Numbered from the stretch's first letter, positions 52,798 through 62,371 are shown. The stretch: DNA of 64,000 nt from Acidobacteriota bacterium (GCA_016196035.1 JACPYM010000095.1:62001-126000), one strand, 5' to 3'. Numbers and translations are program-made. Notes: a model not told the origin generated them from the letters alone.

Positions 52798-54396
52798 TCA
52801 AACCCGCTCGCGCATCCACATGGCAGGCAGCGTCTTCAAGATGATTTTGAGGTCGAGCCAGGGCGACCAGTTTTCAATGTAGAAAATATCCAGTTGCACC
52901 ATTTGTTCGAACGATAATTGATAGCGCCCGCTGACTTGCCACAGCCCGGTTAGACCTGGTTTGACGTCCAAGCGTTTGCGATGCCACGGCTCATAACATT
53001 CCACCTCGTATTGCAGCGGCGGACGCGGCCCCACCAGTGACATTTCGCCTCTGAAGACATTGAGGAATTGCGGCAACTCGTCCAGGCTCGTCCAGCGCAA
53101 CCAGCGCCCGCTGCGGGTGAGTCTGCCTTCACTGATAAACTTATAGTGCGGCTTTTCGCCCGTGCCCAGATTGGCTTCGCCCTGCTTTTTGATCAGCCGG
53201 AACATGTATTCACGATGTTCCGCGTCGGGCTGTTGCGCCTCGTTCATCGAACGGAATTTGTAGAGCAAAAAGATGTGCCCATCCATTCCCACGCGCTCTT
53301 GCCGGTAGAGCAGCGAGCCGTGCGAGTCCAGTTTGATCGCCAGCATAATCAACAGCCACAACGGCGCGGTCAGCAAAAGCACCAATGAACTGATGACCAC
53401 ATCCACCGTGCGTTTCAGAAAGCGCGCGGGGCCGGACAGCGGCTCTTCGAACAAGCGCACCATCGGCACATTGCCGAGTTGTTCGACGTAGGTTTTGCGC
53501 GGAATGCAATTGAGCAGGTTCGGCACAATGCGGAAGTGGATGCGGTTGCCGCGTCCGCATTTCACCATCGTTTCAAACAGTAACTGCGGCGGCACCGCCG
53601 GATCGGTGATCAAGACTTCCTGAATGCGATAGCCGCGAATCAGCCGGTGCATCTCGTCATACCGGCCCAGCGTCGGCCATTGCCGCAACGCCTCGCTCTC
53701 AGGCGGATTGCCATCCACCGTAACCAGCCCGACGACGCGCCGCCCCACACGCGGATCGTGCGCGATCTCATTCACGCACATCTCGGCCACGCCATTCGCG
53801 CCCAAAATCAGAATCGGAATCACATTGCGATGGCGGCGGCGATAGAACGTTTGCAACAGCCGCAGACCCGCGCGATAGCCCAGAAAGGCGACCAGGCTCA
53901 ACAGGTAATACAGCACGAAGACCGAACGCGAATAGGAATAATCGGCATAAGCAAAGCCGCCGCGATAAAAGAAGGCGACCACCGTCACCAGCAGCGCCCC
54001 GATGGAATTGGCTTTGAAGATATTGATGAAATCGTCGCTGTAGGAAAATTCGCCCCGCACCCGATACAGCCCGCGATAGGAAAAGCAGGCGATTTGAATC
54101 AGCGGCACGAAATACAACACGCTCACATAGGGCCAGAATTCATAGTTGAATTGATAGGGCAGCCAGTGCAGCAGCGGGTCTTTAGCTTCGATAAAGACCG
54201 TCTTGTCGGGATGGCGCAACCAGAGCGCCAGCACGAAGAGGGAACTCGCCAGCAGCGCATCAAAAATCGTCACCCCCACCGTGATCAGGTTGATGCTGTG
54301 ATCGCTGAGTGGCAACAAGCGCCACGGCGCACGTGGTTGCACCAATTCCTCCGGGACAGCAATCATTCGATTGGATTCGCGCGGTGAGACAGCCAT
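52798..54396 (-). CDS. Undecaprenyl-phosphate sugar phosphotransferase (WbaP/CpsE-like)
   Basis: A 532-residue protein with several TM helices in the first 180 residues, a CoA-binding-like middle (VIPILILGANGVAEMCVNEI, RVVGLVTVDGN) and a C-terminal bacterial sugar transferase domain (RTVDVVISSLVLLLTAPLWL, YKFRSMNEAQ, GRWLRWTSLDELPQFLNVFR, KPGLTGLWQVSGRYQLSF). It starts lipid-linked glycan assembly for capsule, exopolysaccharide or O-antigen by adding the first sugar phosphate. ATG 54394-54396 is preferred to an upstream TTG; no strong ribosome-binding site. No other glycan cluster genes follow in the window except a GT39-like gene further along. Confidence 0.92.
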   Translation of the reverse strand: MAVSPRESNRMIAVPEELVQPRAPWRLLPLSDHSINLITVGVTIFDALLASSLFVLALWLRHPDKTVFIEAKDPLLHWLPYQFNYEFWPYVSVLYFVPLIQIACFSYRGLYRVRGEFSYSDDFINIFKANSIGALLVTVVAFFYRGGFAYADYSYSRSVFVLYYLLSLVAFLGYRAGLRLLQTFYRRRHRNVIPILILGANGVAEMCVNEIAHDPRVGRRVVGLVTVDGNPPESEALRQWPTLGRYDEMHRLIRGYRIQEVLITDPAVPPQLLFETMVKCGRGNRIHFRIVPNLLNCIPRKTYVEQLGNVPMVRLFEEPLSGPARFLKRTVDVVISSLVLLLTAPLWLLIMLAIKLDSHGSLLYRQERVGMDGHIFLLYKFRSMNEAQQPDAEHREYMFRLIKKQGEANLGTGEKPHYKFISEGRLTRSGRWLRWTSLDELPQFLNVFRGEMSLVGPRPPLQYEVECYEPWHRKRLDVKPGLTGLWQVSGRYQLSFEQMVQLDIFYIENWSPWLDLKIILKTLPAMWMRERV

Positions 54397-54483
54397 GTGC
54401 TTACTACTGGGTTCTACCAACTGGGAAATCGGTTAAGGAACGCAAGTGATGGTATGAGAAACACGCCGGAAAAAGCAAAGGGG

Positions 54484-54620
54484 AGTGGTCAGTGGTCAGT
54501 GGTCAGTGGTCAGTGGTCAGTAGATTGTCGTTGTGCAGTTAAGCAGACCGTCACGAAAACATGACCCAGAAAGAAAACGGAGAATGAATTCACCTACTGA
54601 CTACTGACTACTGACTACTT
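54484..54620. repeat. Heptamer-armed hairpin (AGTGGTC / CTACTGA) overlapping the end of fadD
   Basis: Left arm, five copies of AGTGGTC followed by a degenerate sixth (54484-54521). Right arm, three copies of CTACTGA plus CTACTT (54594-54620), the approximate inverse. The right arm contains the stop codon of the acyl-CoA ligase gene (54615-54617, read on the minus strand). Confidence 0.85.
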
Positions 54621-56261
54621 CTCCTCCCGCAATTCGCGCCGCAGGATTTTGCCGACGGCGCTTTTCGGCAGCGCGTCCCTGAATTCAATGTGTGTGGGTA
54701 GTTTGTATTTGGCGAGCCGTTCGCGGCAGAACGCCTGTAACTCTTCGGCGCTGACGGTCGCGCCGTCTTTGGACACGATGAACGCCTTGACCGCTTCGCC
54801 GCGATATTGATCAGGCACGCCGATGACGGCGCATTCCTTGACCCCGGCGTGCATAAACAACACGTCTTCGATCTCGTTCGGATACACGTTGTAACCGCTG
54901 ACTAAGATCATGTCTTTCTTGCGTTGGACGATATAAAAATAGCCGTCCTCATCCATGCGCGCCACATCGCCGGTATACAGCCAGCCGTCGCGCAAAACGT
55001 CAGCCGTCTCGGCGGGCTTGTTCCAATACCCCTTCATGATTTGCGGCCCGCGAATGCACAATTCGCCCGTTTCGCCCAGGGGAACTTCGGTCGTGCCGTT
55101 TTCCAGATCAACGATCTTCATTTCAGTGTTCGGCACAGGCAAGCCGATGCTGCCGGGTTTGCGGTTGGCGAGCATCGCGGTCGAAGTGCCCAGCGCCGAG
55201 GTTTCGGTCATGCCCCAGCCTTCAAACAAGGCCGCGCCGCTCATCGCTTCAAAACGTTCGATCACTTCGACCGGGCAGGGCGCCGAGCCGCTGTTTAACC
55301 GGCGAATCGCCCCGAGTTTGCTGTGCACCGCTTCGGGGTGATTGAGCAGCGAGATGAACAGCGTCGGCACACCAGGAAAGAAACTCGGTTCGTAGGTGTT
55401 GACCGCCGCCAGCAACATGTTCACGTCATATTTCGGAATCAGGATTTGCAAAGCGCCGGCAAAGGTTCCGTAAACCAGCCCGACGACCAAGCCATAAACG
55501 TGGAAGAAGGGAATCACGAGCAAAAACTTTTCGTGGCCGCGCGTTGTATATTCCCGGCTCCAAACGTGGCACTGCACGCAGGGGGCAAACAGGTTGTAAT
55601 GCGTCAGCATCGCGCCTTTGGGCGTGCCCGTCGTGCCACCGGTGTAAACCAGCGCGGCCACATCTTCTTCGGCATTGATTTCGACGCTGGGCAGCTCCGG
55701 CTTTTCGATCCCCGCAAGCAGGGCCGAAAACGACAGCGTGCCTTCCGGCGCGGCGGGCGCATGGCGCTGATCCTGGCCGTAGGCTTGCACGCTGGTCGTA
55801 ATGATCTGTTCGATGCTGGTGTTCGCCTTGATGCCCAGGCTGATGGGTGACAGCGCGTCCAGCGTAATCATCAAACGCATCCCGGAATCTTTGGCGACGA
55901 GTTCAACCTCGCGCGGCGTATAAATCGGATTGACGTTCGCCACAATCGCGCCCAGCCGCACGATGGCGAAGAAGCTGATGACGTATTGCGGGCAATTGGG
56001 CAGCATGACGCCCACGCGGTCGCCCTTGCGAATGCCCAACCGCGCCAGTGCCGTGGCCAGTTTTTCGGCCTGCGCCTTGATGTCTTTGTAAGTCAGTTGC
56101 GCGCCCAAAAACGCCGTCGCGGGCCGCTCGCCGTAATGGCTGGCGGCGATGTTCAGCGCTTGGTAGACGGACTGGCGCGGATAGCTCAACTCGGCGGGAA
56201 CCCAATAATCATAATGCTTCAACCACGGTTTCTGTGCGTAGGGCGATGGATTGGTGCTCAT
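54615..56261 (-). CDS. Long-chain fatty-acid-CoA ligase (FadD-like)
   Basis: A 548-residue protein of normal size. AMP-binding motifs [35 protein letters not shown] and [20 protein letters not shown] are followed by [20 protein letters not shown] and the C-terminal [14 protein letters not shown] lysine. The enzyme activates fatty acids to acyl-CoA through an adenylate and acts in the cytoplasm or at the membrane. ATG 56259-56261 is chosen over an upstream start because the family normally begins close to the [11 protein letters not shown] region. Substrate chain length not determined. Confidence 0.93.
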   Translation of the reverse strand: MSTNPSPYAQKPWLKHYDYWVPAELSYPRQSVYQALNIAASHYGERPATAFLGAQLTYKDIKAQAEKLATALARLGIRKGDRVGVMLPNCPQYVISFFAIVRLGAIVANVNPIYTPREVELVAKDSGMRLMITLDALSPISLGIKANTSIEQIITTSVQAYGQDQRHAPAAPEGTLSFSALLAGIEKPELPSVEINAEEDVAALVYTGGTTGTPKGAMLTHYNLFAPCVQCHVWSREYTTRGHEKFLLVIPFFHVYGLVVGLVYGTFAGALQILIPKYDVNMLLAAVNTYEPSFFPGVPTLFISLLNHPEAVHSKLGAIRRLNSGSAPCPVEVIERFEAMSGAALFEGWGMTETSALGTSTAMLANRKPGSIGLPVPNTEMKIVDLENGTTEVPLGETGELCIRGPQIMKGYWNKPAETADVLRDGWLYTGDVARMDEDGYFYIVQRKKDMILVSGYNVYPNEIEDVLFMHAGVKECAVIGVPDQYRGEAVKAFIVSKDGATVSAEELQAFCRERLAKYKLPTHIEFRDALPKSAVGKILRRELREEK

Positions 56262-56412
56262 AGAATTGATCTGTCTCTCGGATTGAACTGGCACAGAACC
56301 GTGAGCGGGAGAGCGGGGATTGGCGCAAGCAGCTTGAACTGTAAGCCAACCCCGCGCGGTTCTGTTTCAAAGCGTGCGTGAGGATACCAGACTCCGGCGC
56401 TTCGTGCGAAGC

Positions 56413-57303
56413 TCATTTGAACCAGCGCAAATAATCCGGCAGAGAATGCAATTGGTCTACGTGATCGGGCGCGGAATTGCCCGCGAAGCCGATCAAGTGA
56501 AACTGGCCCGCGCGCACTTCGCTCAATAGTTGCGTACCCATTGGCCCCCACTTCACCACCGCTCGCCGGTTCAGCCCGAGTTGCGCGAGCAGCCAATCCG
56601 TCGTCTCGGTCGTGCTGGCAAAGGTGCCGGGGAAGATTTCGGAATGCGTGACGATCATTTGCTTGCGGCCCGCCACGGCATCCCGCGCGAATTGCAAAAA
56701 GATTTCCAGCCCAACGGTTTCCAGCTTCGATTCCTGCGGGCCAGGTTTCCCTTCAACGTAGCCCGTGTGCAAGCCGTCAATCAGCAAGACGCGCTCAACG
56801 CGGGCGTAATGCTCCGGCGTTTTCAGAATTTCGCGCACTGCACCGTACCCCGCGCTCCAGGCCGTCAACGTCAGCGGCGCAAACTTGACGCCAGCCTTAT
56901 GTTCAGCTTCATTCAACAAGCGCGTCAGCAATTGCGGATCGCTGAACGGCTTGGCATACGCGCCTGAACCGGAACCGATTTGAATCGAGAGCACCGCCGT
57001 CTTGCCTAAGCGCGCGGCGGCCACTTCAGGCAGCCAAGTGCCCCCGTGAAAGTGTATGAAGAGGGGTGTCTGCGGTTTGAGTGTCAGTTTGGCCGGGATA
57101 AAAAGCGTGCCCAATTCCAGTTTCTCGCGCCGTCCGGCGGGCGTTTCTTGTGGCAACCGCGGATGCGCCCGCGTGTGTTCGACCATCGGCGAAGGGTTTT
57201 GCGCTTGTTGTCCATAGGCCGCCAGCGCCACGCAGAGCGTGAACAAGCTGGTTGTTAGGTTGGTGATAAGACTACGCAAGCGACAGTACTCCGCACGCTT
57301 CAA
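56413..57303 (-). CDS. Secreted alpha/beta-hydrolase-like protein
   Basis: A 296-residue protein with a signal peptide (LITNLTTSLFTLCVALAAYG). FIHFHGGTWLPEVAA resembles the oxyanion strand-turn of alpha/beta hydrolases, TAWSAGYGAVREIL supplies a GxSxG-like nucleophile region (Ser in WSAGYG), and a late His is available in SAPDHVDQLHSLPDYL. Probably an exported esterase or lipase-like enzyme; the oxyanion motif is imperfect, so the fold is likely but catalysis unproven. The frame starts at TTG 57301-57303; TTG at 57277-57279, with GGAG nine bases before it, is a plausible alternative. Confidence 0.72.
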   Translation of the reverse strand: MKRAEYCRLRSLITNLTTSLFTLCVALAAYGQQAQNPSPMVEHTRAHPRLPQETPAGRREKLELGTLFIPAKLTLKPQTPLFIHFHGGTWLPEVAAARLGKTAVLSIQIGSGSGAYAKPFSDPQLLTRLLNEAEHKAGVKFAPLTLTAWSAGYGAVREILKTPEHYARVERVLLIDGLHTGYVEGKPGPQESKLETVGLEIFLQFARDAVAGRKQMIVTHSEIFPGTFASTTETTDWLLAQLGLNRRAVVKWGPMGTQLLSEVRAGQFHLIGFAGNSAPDHVDQLHSLPDYLRWFK

Positions 57304-57307
57304 ATCA

Positions 57308-57486
57308 GGCGTGCGATTTTGCAGTTCAGTGGATGGGAGATGCCGTGCGCTGGGACGGTACCGCGCGCGTGAGCAAGCGGAGACTGCACAGTTGTGCCGG
57401 TGTGCCGTACTTGACGCGCCGTTTGCTCACGCGCGCGGTACCGTCCCGGCGCGCCCTACCGTGCACGCAGTTGAAAACCGCTTTAA
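57308..57486. repeat. R1 inverted-repeat element, copy D
   Basis: About 179 bp; the right end reads AAAACCGCTTTAA rather than TAGATCGG type, and the left end is more diverged. The arms hold GGTACCGCGCGCGTGAGCAA and its inverse. The right terminal bases include the stop codon of the GT39-like gene (57483-57485). The centre has the sense of A and C. Confidence 0.8.
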
Positions 57487-59183
57487 GGTGTTTCCTGCCA
57501 CGGCAACCGCGTGTCGGCGGCGCCGAAGTCGAGCACGCGCAAATCGAGTTCAGGCGTCGTATGCAAGACACGGTAGCGTTTCTCGGCGGGCTTCAGCGGT
57601 TCCTGTTTGTAATAGGAGGTTTGCAACCAGTAGCGCACGCCGAGCCGTTTCCAGAGTTCCCAGTTGCGGGCCGGTTCGAGCGAGCCAATGGTTTTGCGCC
57701 CGGTGTAGAGCGCGACCATGCCGGGATTTTGCGTGGCGATCACCTCATTCGTCGGCAAATTGTCACCGGCCCATTTGATCAAGGCTTCGTTCTCGTCAAA
57801 GATGCGCAGCCACTGCGCGCGGTTGGGGCCGGTGCGGTGAACGGCAACAATGTGCGTCACCGTGCCATACAGATTGAGCGCCAATAGCACAGCCAACACG
57901 CCATACGCGAGCTTCAATGGCGCGAGCCGCAACTGCGCCACCTTCCGCCATACACTCTCACACCCCAGCAACAGGTAATAGGCCATCCACGGTAACAGCG
58001 GCAGCAAAAAGCGGATTGGTGGGAACGGCCAGGCCAGTGTGACCAGCAGCGTCAGCGGGACCGCCAGTTCGGCCAGGGTCAAACGCGCCCGCCACGCCAA
58101 GACGAAGCCCAGACCGGCCAGCAGGCTCAAAAGGTATGACAAGGCCGAAGTAAAGAATGTGCTCTTGAGCCGCCAATCCCCAATCACCAGCGCGCGAAAC
58201 AGCGGATCAACAAACAGCGCCCCTACGTCGTAATCCAAGATGTGCGCGCCATTCTCGAACATCCGTCCGGGAATATCTTCGAGTGAGAGGATGCCCTGAT
58301 TCGGATAGCCCGCGCGGCGATGCCAGAAGGATTCACTGTAGCGGTAAACAATGTAGTTGTTTTGCTCGGCCTTCTGCTCCGGCGTGACGGCATTGCGTCC
58401 CGTATAGAGCATCCACGGTCCAAGCAGGAGCGCCGAAGTGAGCGCGAAGACCGCCAGGGGACGCCACCGGCGCTCTTTGGTCAGATAAAGCACCGTCGCG
58501 AGCAAGACTGCTATTGACGCGGCGCGCGTCAAAAACATCGCCGCGCCCAAGACCGCCGCCGCCCCGGCCCAGCGCAACGCGTCCGCCTCCTGTTTGGCGC
58601 TGACGCACCGTTCAACAGCCAACACCGTCAGCACTTGCCAAAACATAAAGACACACTCCGACATCGTCGTCGAAGTCGCCAAGAAAACCAGCGCCGGATT
58701 CAACACCACCACACTCGCCAGCCCCAGCGCTACCAGCGGAGCCACCACGCGGACGCGCCGGAAATAGACATACACCGCACCGCCCAGGCCGAACATCGCC
58801 AGACAGGAAACTGCCTTGAGGAAAAGCAGGTTTTGTGGAAATTGCGGCACGAGCCGGAACACCAGCGAGAGCAGGAACGGGTAACCGGGCGGATAGAAGG
58901 GCAAAATTCCGGGCGAAGGCGAATTGGTCAGCCGGTAGCCATGCCCCGTCGCCAGCGCCTGACCCAGCAAGACATACCAGGCGTCATCCACGTATACCCC
59001 GACCGTGCGGTCAAGCCGCAGCGCATAGATAAGCAGCACAAACACAACCAGCAAGACGGCATACAGGCGCAATCGGCGCGTGCCTGGGTGGGGTTCAGCG
59101 CCAGTTTCGTCCGCCGTCTGGTGCAACAGCAACGAGGGTGTGAGTAGTTCGACTGGCGGCGGTTTTTGTTTTCGTTTTGCCAT
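57483..59183 (-). CDS. GT39-like membrane glycosyltransferase (ArnT/PMT type)
   Basis: A 566-residue protein with about ten hydrophobic segments. The early outer loop contains YVDDAWYVLLGQALATGHGY (the acidic pair of dolichyl/polyprenyl-phosphate mannosyltransferase-type enzymes), then GILPFYPPGYPFLLSLVFRL and LTRAASIAVLLATVLYLT, and a soluble C-terminal domain (DNLPTNEVIATQNPGMVALY). Such enzymes transfer a sugar from a lipid phosphate donor to an extracytoplasmic acceptor (protein or lipid A). ATG 59181-59183 is preferred to starts 13 to 41 codons upstream. The stop lies in repeat copy D. Confidence 0.82.
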   Translation of the reverse strand: MAKRKQKPPPVELLTPSLLLHQTADETGAEPHPGTRRLRLYAVLLVVFVLLIYALRLDRTVGVYVDDAWYVLLGQALATGHGYRLTNSPSPGILPFYPPGYPFLLSLVFRLVPQFPQNLLFLKAVSCLAMFGLGGAVYVYFRRVRVVAPLVALGLASVVVLNPALVFLATSTTMSECVFMFWQVLTVLAVERCVSAKQEADALRWAGAAAVLGAAMFLTRAASIAVLLATVLYLTKERRWRPLAVFALTSALLLGPWMLYTGRNAVTPEQKAEQNNYIVYRYSESFWHRRAGYPNQGILSLEDIPGRMFENGAHILDYDVGALFVDPLFRALVIGDWRLKSTFFTSALSYLLSLLAGLGFVLAWRARLTLAELAVPLTLLVTLAWPFPPIRFLLPLLPWMAYYLLLGCESVWRKVAQLRLAPLKLAYGVLAVLLALNLYGTVTHIVAVHRTGPNRAQWLRIFDENEALIKWAGDNLPTNEVIATQNPGMVALYTGRKTIGSLEPARNWELWKRLGVRYWLQTSYYKQEPLKPAEKRYRVLHTTPELDLRVLDFGAADTRLPWQETP

Positions 59184-59419
59184 AAGAATCTGCGGCCTGA
59201 ACACGCTTGCCAGATAGACCATGTGCTTCACGCGGACGTTGGTATTGCTGACTTGAGATGCTTCGCTACGGATTGCGCTGAATTGCGGCGCTGGAGCGAG
59301 CGGCATTTTAGCTTGCCGCTACACGTCTGCCAAACTTATCCAAGTAGTAGGTCAAGCGGCAGAGAGGCAAGCCGCAGCGCAACGCAGAGCACGCAGTTCG
59401 ATCCTACAAGCAGTTGAAA

Positions 59420-59542
59420 AGGTAGCGCCACCTGGGTAGCACCGCTGCCCGCGTGCAGACTTGGCAGGCGACGATGTCGGCCAGCGGCTCTGACTTGCTG
59501 CCTGCACGCTGGCAGCGGTGGTGCGTACCCTGGTGGCCTGCG
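59420..59542. repeat. Palindrome with GGTAGCGCCACCTGGGTAGC arms
   Basis: The left arm (59421-59459) is inverted, with several mismatches, in the right arm (59502-59542, CTGCACGCTGGCAGCGGTGG onward). The centre of about 40 bp is GC-rich. One copy seen in the window. Confidence 0.7.
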
Positions 59543-59660
59543 TTTTCCGACTCCTGCTTCTTTCTATTGGGCATTTCGCACTCCCAGCACAATTCGGCCA
59601 GACTCGCCAGGCGCAACTTGTCGGCTTCTGTGACGACGCGTTAGCATGCGTTGTCATTCT

Positions 59661-59845
59661 TTAGAGCAGCTTTCATTTGCGTGTACGGTGGAGCGGCGCA
59701 ATGCTGATACGGTACCGCGCGCGTGAGCAAGCGGTGTGTCAAGTCTGGCGGACTGGTGCAATGGTAAAGCTTCCGCTTGCTCACGCGCGCGGTACCGTAT
59801 CGCTGCGCGGACTTTGGCCCTACACCGAAGCGAAAACCGATCTAA
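59661..59845. repeat. R1 inverted-repeat element, copy E
   Basis: About 185 bp with the right end AAAACCGATCTAA and a diverged left end (TTAGAGCAGCTTTCA). The arms carry GGTACCGCGCGCGTGAGCAA. The centre matches copy B. It ends six bases before the AAGGA that should be the ribosome-binding site of the downstream hydrolase, so the element forms most of its 5' leader. Confidence 0.85.
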
Positions 59846-59863
59846 CAACGAAGGAACCAATTG

Positions 59864-60724
59864 ATGGAACCCATCTCGCATTATTTCTATTCACATCGGC
59901 TCAAACTGCAATTCTGGGACTGGGGCACGGCGGGCAAGCCGACGTTGCTGCTGGTGCACGGCGGCTTGGATCACGCGCGCAACTGGGATTGGGTGGCGCG
60001 TGCCCTGCGCGACGACTTTCACGTCTACGCGCTTGATCTGCGCGGCCACGGCAACAGCGCCCAAGCGCCCGGCGCGCTTTACAGCATCGCCGAACACGTG
60101 CTTGACCTGTCGGCGCTGGCTGACATCATTGACGATTTTCCGCTCTACATCATCGGTCACTCGTTGGGCGGCATCATCACCTTGCATTACGCAGGCATCT
60201 TCCCCGAAAGTGTCAAAAAAGCCGTCGTTATTGAAGGACTCGGCCCGCCGCCGAATCATCGCATTCACAAACCCGCGCCCGAACGTTACCGCGAATGGAT
60301 CGCGGGCGTGCGCAAGACCGAAACGCGCGACCCGCATTCTTATCCCGACTTGCAATCCGCCGTCGCGCGCATGAAAGAAGCCAACCCGCATCTCTCTGAC
60401 GAAGTCGCCCAGCACCTGACCTTGCACGGCACGAATTGGAATTCGGATGGCTCGCTGGTCTGGAAGTTCGACAACTTCGCGCGCGGCTTTCCGCCCTACG
60501 GCACGAACATCGAAGACGCGCGCCAAATCTTCAGCCAGATCACCTGCCCGGTGCTGCTGTTCTGGGGCATGGAAAGCTGGGCCGCCGATCCCAGCACGGA
60601 CGGGCGCGCCAACGTGATCCAAAATCACCGGCTGGTCAAAGTGGCGAACGCCGGGCATTGGGTGCATCACGATCAGTTGGATTTGTTTTTAGCCGAGACG
60701 AAGCAGTTTTTGGCGGAGGCTTGA
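59864..60724 (+). CDS. Alpha/beta-fold hydrolase
   Basis: A 286-residue cytoplasmic protein. Oxyanion turn LLLVHGGLDHARN, nucleophile GHSLGG (Ser100) within LYIIGHSLGGIITLHY, and the late His in VANAGHWVHHDQL, with an acidic residue in the LLFWGMESWAADPS region. Complete catalytic triad in the expected order. Substrate unknown; the family includes esterases, epoxide and ester hydrolases and transferases. ATG 59864 follows AAGGA. It is followed after 39 bp by a DinB-family gene on the same strand. Confidence 0.92.
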   Translation: MEPISHYFYSHRLKLQFWDWGTAGKPTLLLVHGGLDHARNWDWVARALRDDFHVYALDLRGHGNSAQAPGALYSIAEHVLDLSALADIIDDFPLYIIGHSLGGIITLHYAGIFPESVKKAVVIEGLGPPPNHRIHKPAPERYREWIAGVRKTETRDPHSYPDLQSAVARMKEANPHLSDEVAQHLTLHGTNWNSDGSLVWKFDNFARGFPPYGTNIEDARQIFSQITCPVLLFWGMESWAADPSTDGRANVIQNHRLVKVANAGHWVHHDQLDLFLAETKQFLAEA

Positions 60725-60763
60725 ACCGCTGCCATCCCTAACTTTCGATCAGGAGAACGAAGC

Positions 60764-61276
60764 ATGACGCTCAACGACATTCAACATCTCTTCGCCTACA
60801 CCGAATGGGCCAACGCCCTCGCGCTCGACGCGGCGGAACATCTCTCGCCCGCACAACTCACACAAGATCGCCAGATCAGTCACGGCTCGATTCTGGGCAC
60901 GCTCTTGCACATGGCCGGGGCCGAATGGGTCTGGCTCGAACGTTGGCACGGACGTTCGCACATCGGCCCCGATGCCTGGGCGCGCTGGACGGTGGCGCAG
61001 TGCGGCGATGTCGCCAGCTTGCGCGCGCAATGGCAGCAAGTCGCGGCAGAACGCCAAGCCTATCTGGCCGAATTAAACGACGACGCTTTGCCGCGCGAAC
61101 TCGCCTTCAAACGCATTGACGGCAGCGAGCACAGTTTGCCGTTGGGGCAACAAATGCAGCACGTCGTCAATCACGCCACATTGCATCGCGGTCAGGTCGT
61201 CGGGATGATCCGGCAATTGGGCATCACGCCGCCCGCGACCGATTTGCTGTTTTTCCTGCGTAAGCCGCAGCAATGA
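60764..61276 (+). CDS. DinB-family protein
   Basis: A 170-residue protein with the DinB four-helix plan and three metal-binding histidines: His49 in GTLLHMAGAEWVW, His137 and His141 in HVVNHATLHRGQVVGMI. DinB-like proteins include bacillithiol- or mycothiol-dependent enzymes and many of unknown role. AGGAGAAC precedes the ATG by about seven bases. Likely co-transcribed with the hydrolase upstream; the substrate is unknown. Confidence 0.93.
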   Translation: MTLNDIQHLFAYTEWANALALDAAEHLSPAQLTQDRQISHGSILGTLLHMAGAEWVWLERWHGRSHIGPDAWARWTVAQCGDVASLRAQWQQVAAERQAYLAELNDDALPRELAFKRIDGSEHSLPLGQQMQHVVNHATLHRGQVVGMIRQLGITPPATDLLFFLRKPQQ

Positions 61277-61387
61277 CAAACAAAGCGCGCGGCGCGTCTG
61301 GTAAGCGTTCGCCATTGCCTGGAACACGTTTCGTGAAGCGGCGCGTGACCGGGTGTTGTACGACCTGGCCGCCTTCGTCTTGTCGCT

Positions 61388-61410
61388 GCGCGCCACCGCG
61401 CTCTTTTTTT
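61388..61410 (+). terminator. Candidate rho-independent terminator after the DinB gene
   Basis: A GCGCG/CGCGC stem with a CCAC loop is followed by TCTTTTTTT. It lies about 110 bp after the DinB stop on the plus strand and is the clearest terminator-like signal in the window. The stem is short, so strength is uncertain. Confidence 0.5.
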
Positions 61411-61456
61411 GACGACCGCAATGCCGACCGGACGCAAGTTTCAAGTGGTTTATTGG

Positions 61457-62371
61457 CTAGGGGGACCTCTTTAATTGCAAATCGAAACCTTCCATATCTC
61501 CTAGGCTGTCAAGTAGCATCATTGGATTAGGGGCGCGGCCAGTTTCAGCAGCTTCAAACCCAGGTTGTTCCGCTAAAAGATAAAGGCTGGTTATCTTCTT
61601 TGTTACTGGTATTCTAAACGCGACCATGCCTGATGAGTCAGTGTGCTTTATGTAAGCTCCGCCATTCGAGTCCTTTAAGGTTACTTTTGCATTTGATAGT
61701 GGTTCTGAAGTGTCGGCTGCTGCTACACTTGCTGTAACAATCATGTGAATGCCGTCCCACTCAATAGACCGGATGAAGAAACTTAGTGCTAGCATTACAA
61801 GCAGTGCTAATGCGAACTGTCCAACCCCTCTCAGATCAGTCTCAGCTTTTTTTATTGTTGGTATGCCTTTAATTCTAGCTTCGACTTTTACCGGACTTTC
61901 ATAGTTATCTATCAAGGCCTTTAGCTTAATTGTATCCCCTCGGTTGAGTAGCAAGGGCTGAATGACGACTTGATTGGCTTCTATATCTGGTGTTAGCTCT
62001 GTTTTTATGTCTGTTTTTACCTTCAAGTTCTCAGGTTTGCAGTCGAGCACGGTATGCGTCATTAAATTAGCGGATTGTCCAAATGAAATCGTGAGAGGCT
62101 CAGAAAAATCCTTGTCTTCGATTGGATGCCAGCCATGGTTTTTCAATTCCATTACAATCAGGTGTACTCTCTTTACCTGTCTGTCGTCGAAAAGTATCTT
62201 CACTTGATCGTTGTAATCTTGGTTAATGTCAACGACAGCCTCCTCTGAGATTACCCTATATTTGAAGCTTTTCCGCTGTCGCCACCATTGAAAAACGAAT
62301 AAAACAATGGCGGCAATAAGGAAGCTGCCCGCATTGAAAGGCAGCTTGGTGAGTCTCTCTAGCCATTCCAT
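61457..62371 (-). CDS. AT-rich membrane protein with carboxypeptidase-regulatory-like domain
   Basis: A 304-residue protein. An N-terminal TM helix (SFLIAAIVLFVFQWW, about 14-30), a soluble region with beta character (ELKNHGWHPIEDKDFSEPLT, DTIKLKALIDNYESPVKV), a second TM helix near 190-212 (FALALLVMLALSFFIRSI), and a C-terminal domain (AADTSEPLSNAKVTLKDSNG, DSSGMVAFRIPV) resembling carboxypeptidase-regulatory-like beta folds. AAGGAAAATATT lies before ATG 62369-62371; a longer frame overlaps radA on the other strand and is rejected. The gene is much more AT-rich than its neighbours, a possible sign of transfer. Function unknown. Confidence 0.8.
   Translation of the reverse strand: MEWLERLTKLPFNAGSFLIAAIVLFVFQWWRQRKSFKYRVISEEAVVDINQDYNDQVKILFDDRQVKRVHLIVMELKNHGWHPIEDKDFSEPLTISFGQSANLMTHTVLDCKPENLKVKTDIKTELTPDIEANQVVIQPLLLNRGDTIKLKALIDNYESPVKVEARIKGIPTIKKAETDLRGVGQFALALLVMLALSFFIRSIEWDGIHMIVTASVAAADTSEPLSNAKVTLKDSNGGAYIKHTDSSGMVAFRIPVTKKITSLYLLAEQPGFEAAETGRAPNPMMLLDSLGDMEGFDLQLKRSP

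Larger units (their letters stand above)
59184..59863. other. 680-bp divergent spacer with two palindromic elements
   Basis: Holds a palindrome at 59420-59542 and R1 copy E at 59661-59845. The stretch 59184-59419 has a small GCTTGCCGCT inverted pair; 59543-59660 has only short frames on both strands, one of which (minus, RLASLAELCWECEMP) resembles part of a protein but lacks a convincing start. No complete gene is supported. Promoters for the GT39-like gene (minus) and the hydrolase (plus) should lie here. Confidence 0.55.

Noticed and set aside
59404-59616. A 70-codon minus-strand frame (RLASLAELCWECEMP) near the GT39-like gene.
   Set aside because: Half of it is the palindrome at 59420-59542. 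No ribosome-binding site or family; it may be a relic.
59740-59775. A tRNA-like segment (GTCTGGCGGACTGGTGCAATGG) in R1 copy E.
   Set aside because: It is the loop of the palindrome, shared with copy B, and has no cloverleaf arms or acceptor stem.
61273-61530. An 85-codon frame overlapping the stop of the DinB gene.
   Set aside because: It overlaps the DinB stop in ATGA but has no domain, an unusual R/C/S-rich composition, runs across a terminator-like hairpin, and overlaps the opposite-strand AT-rich gene at its end.
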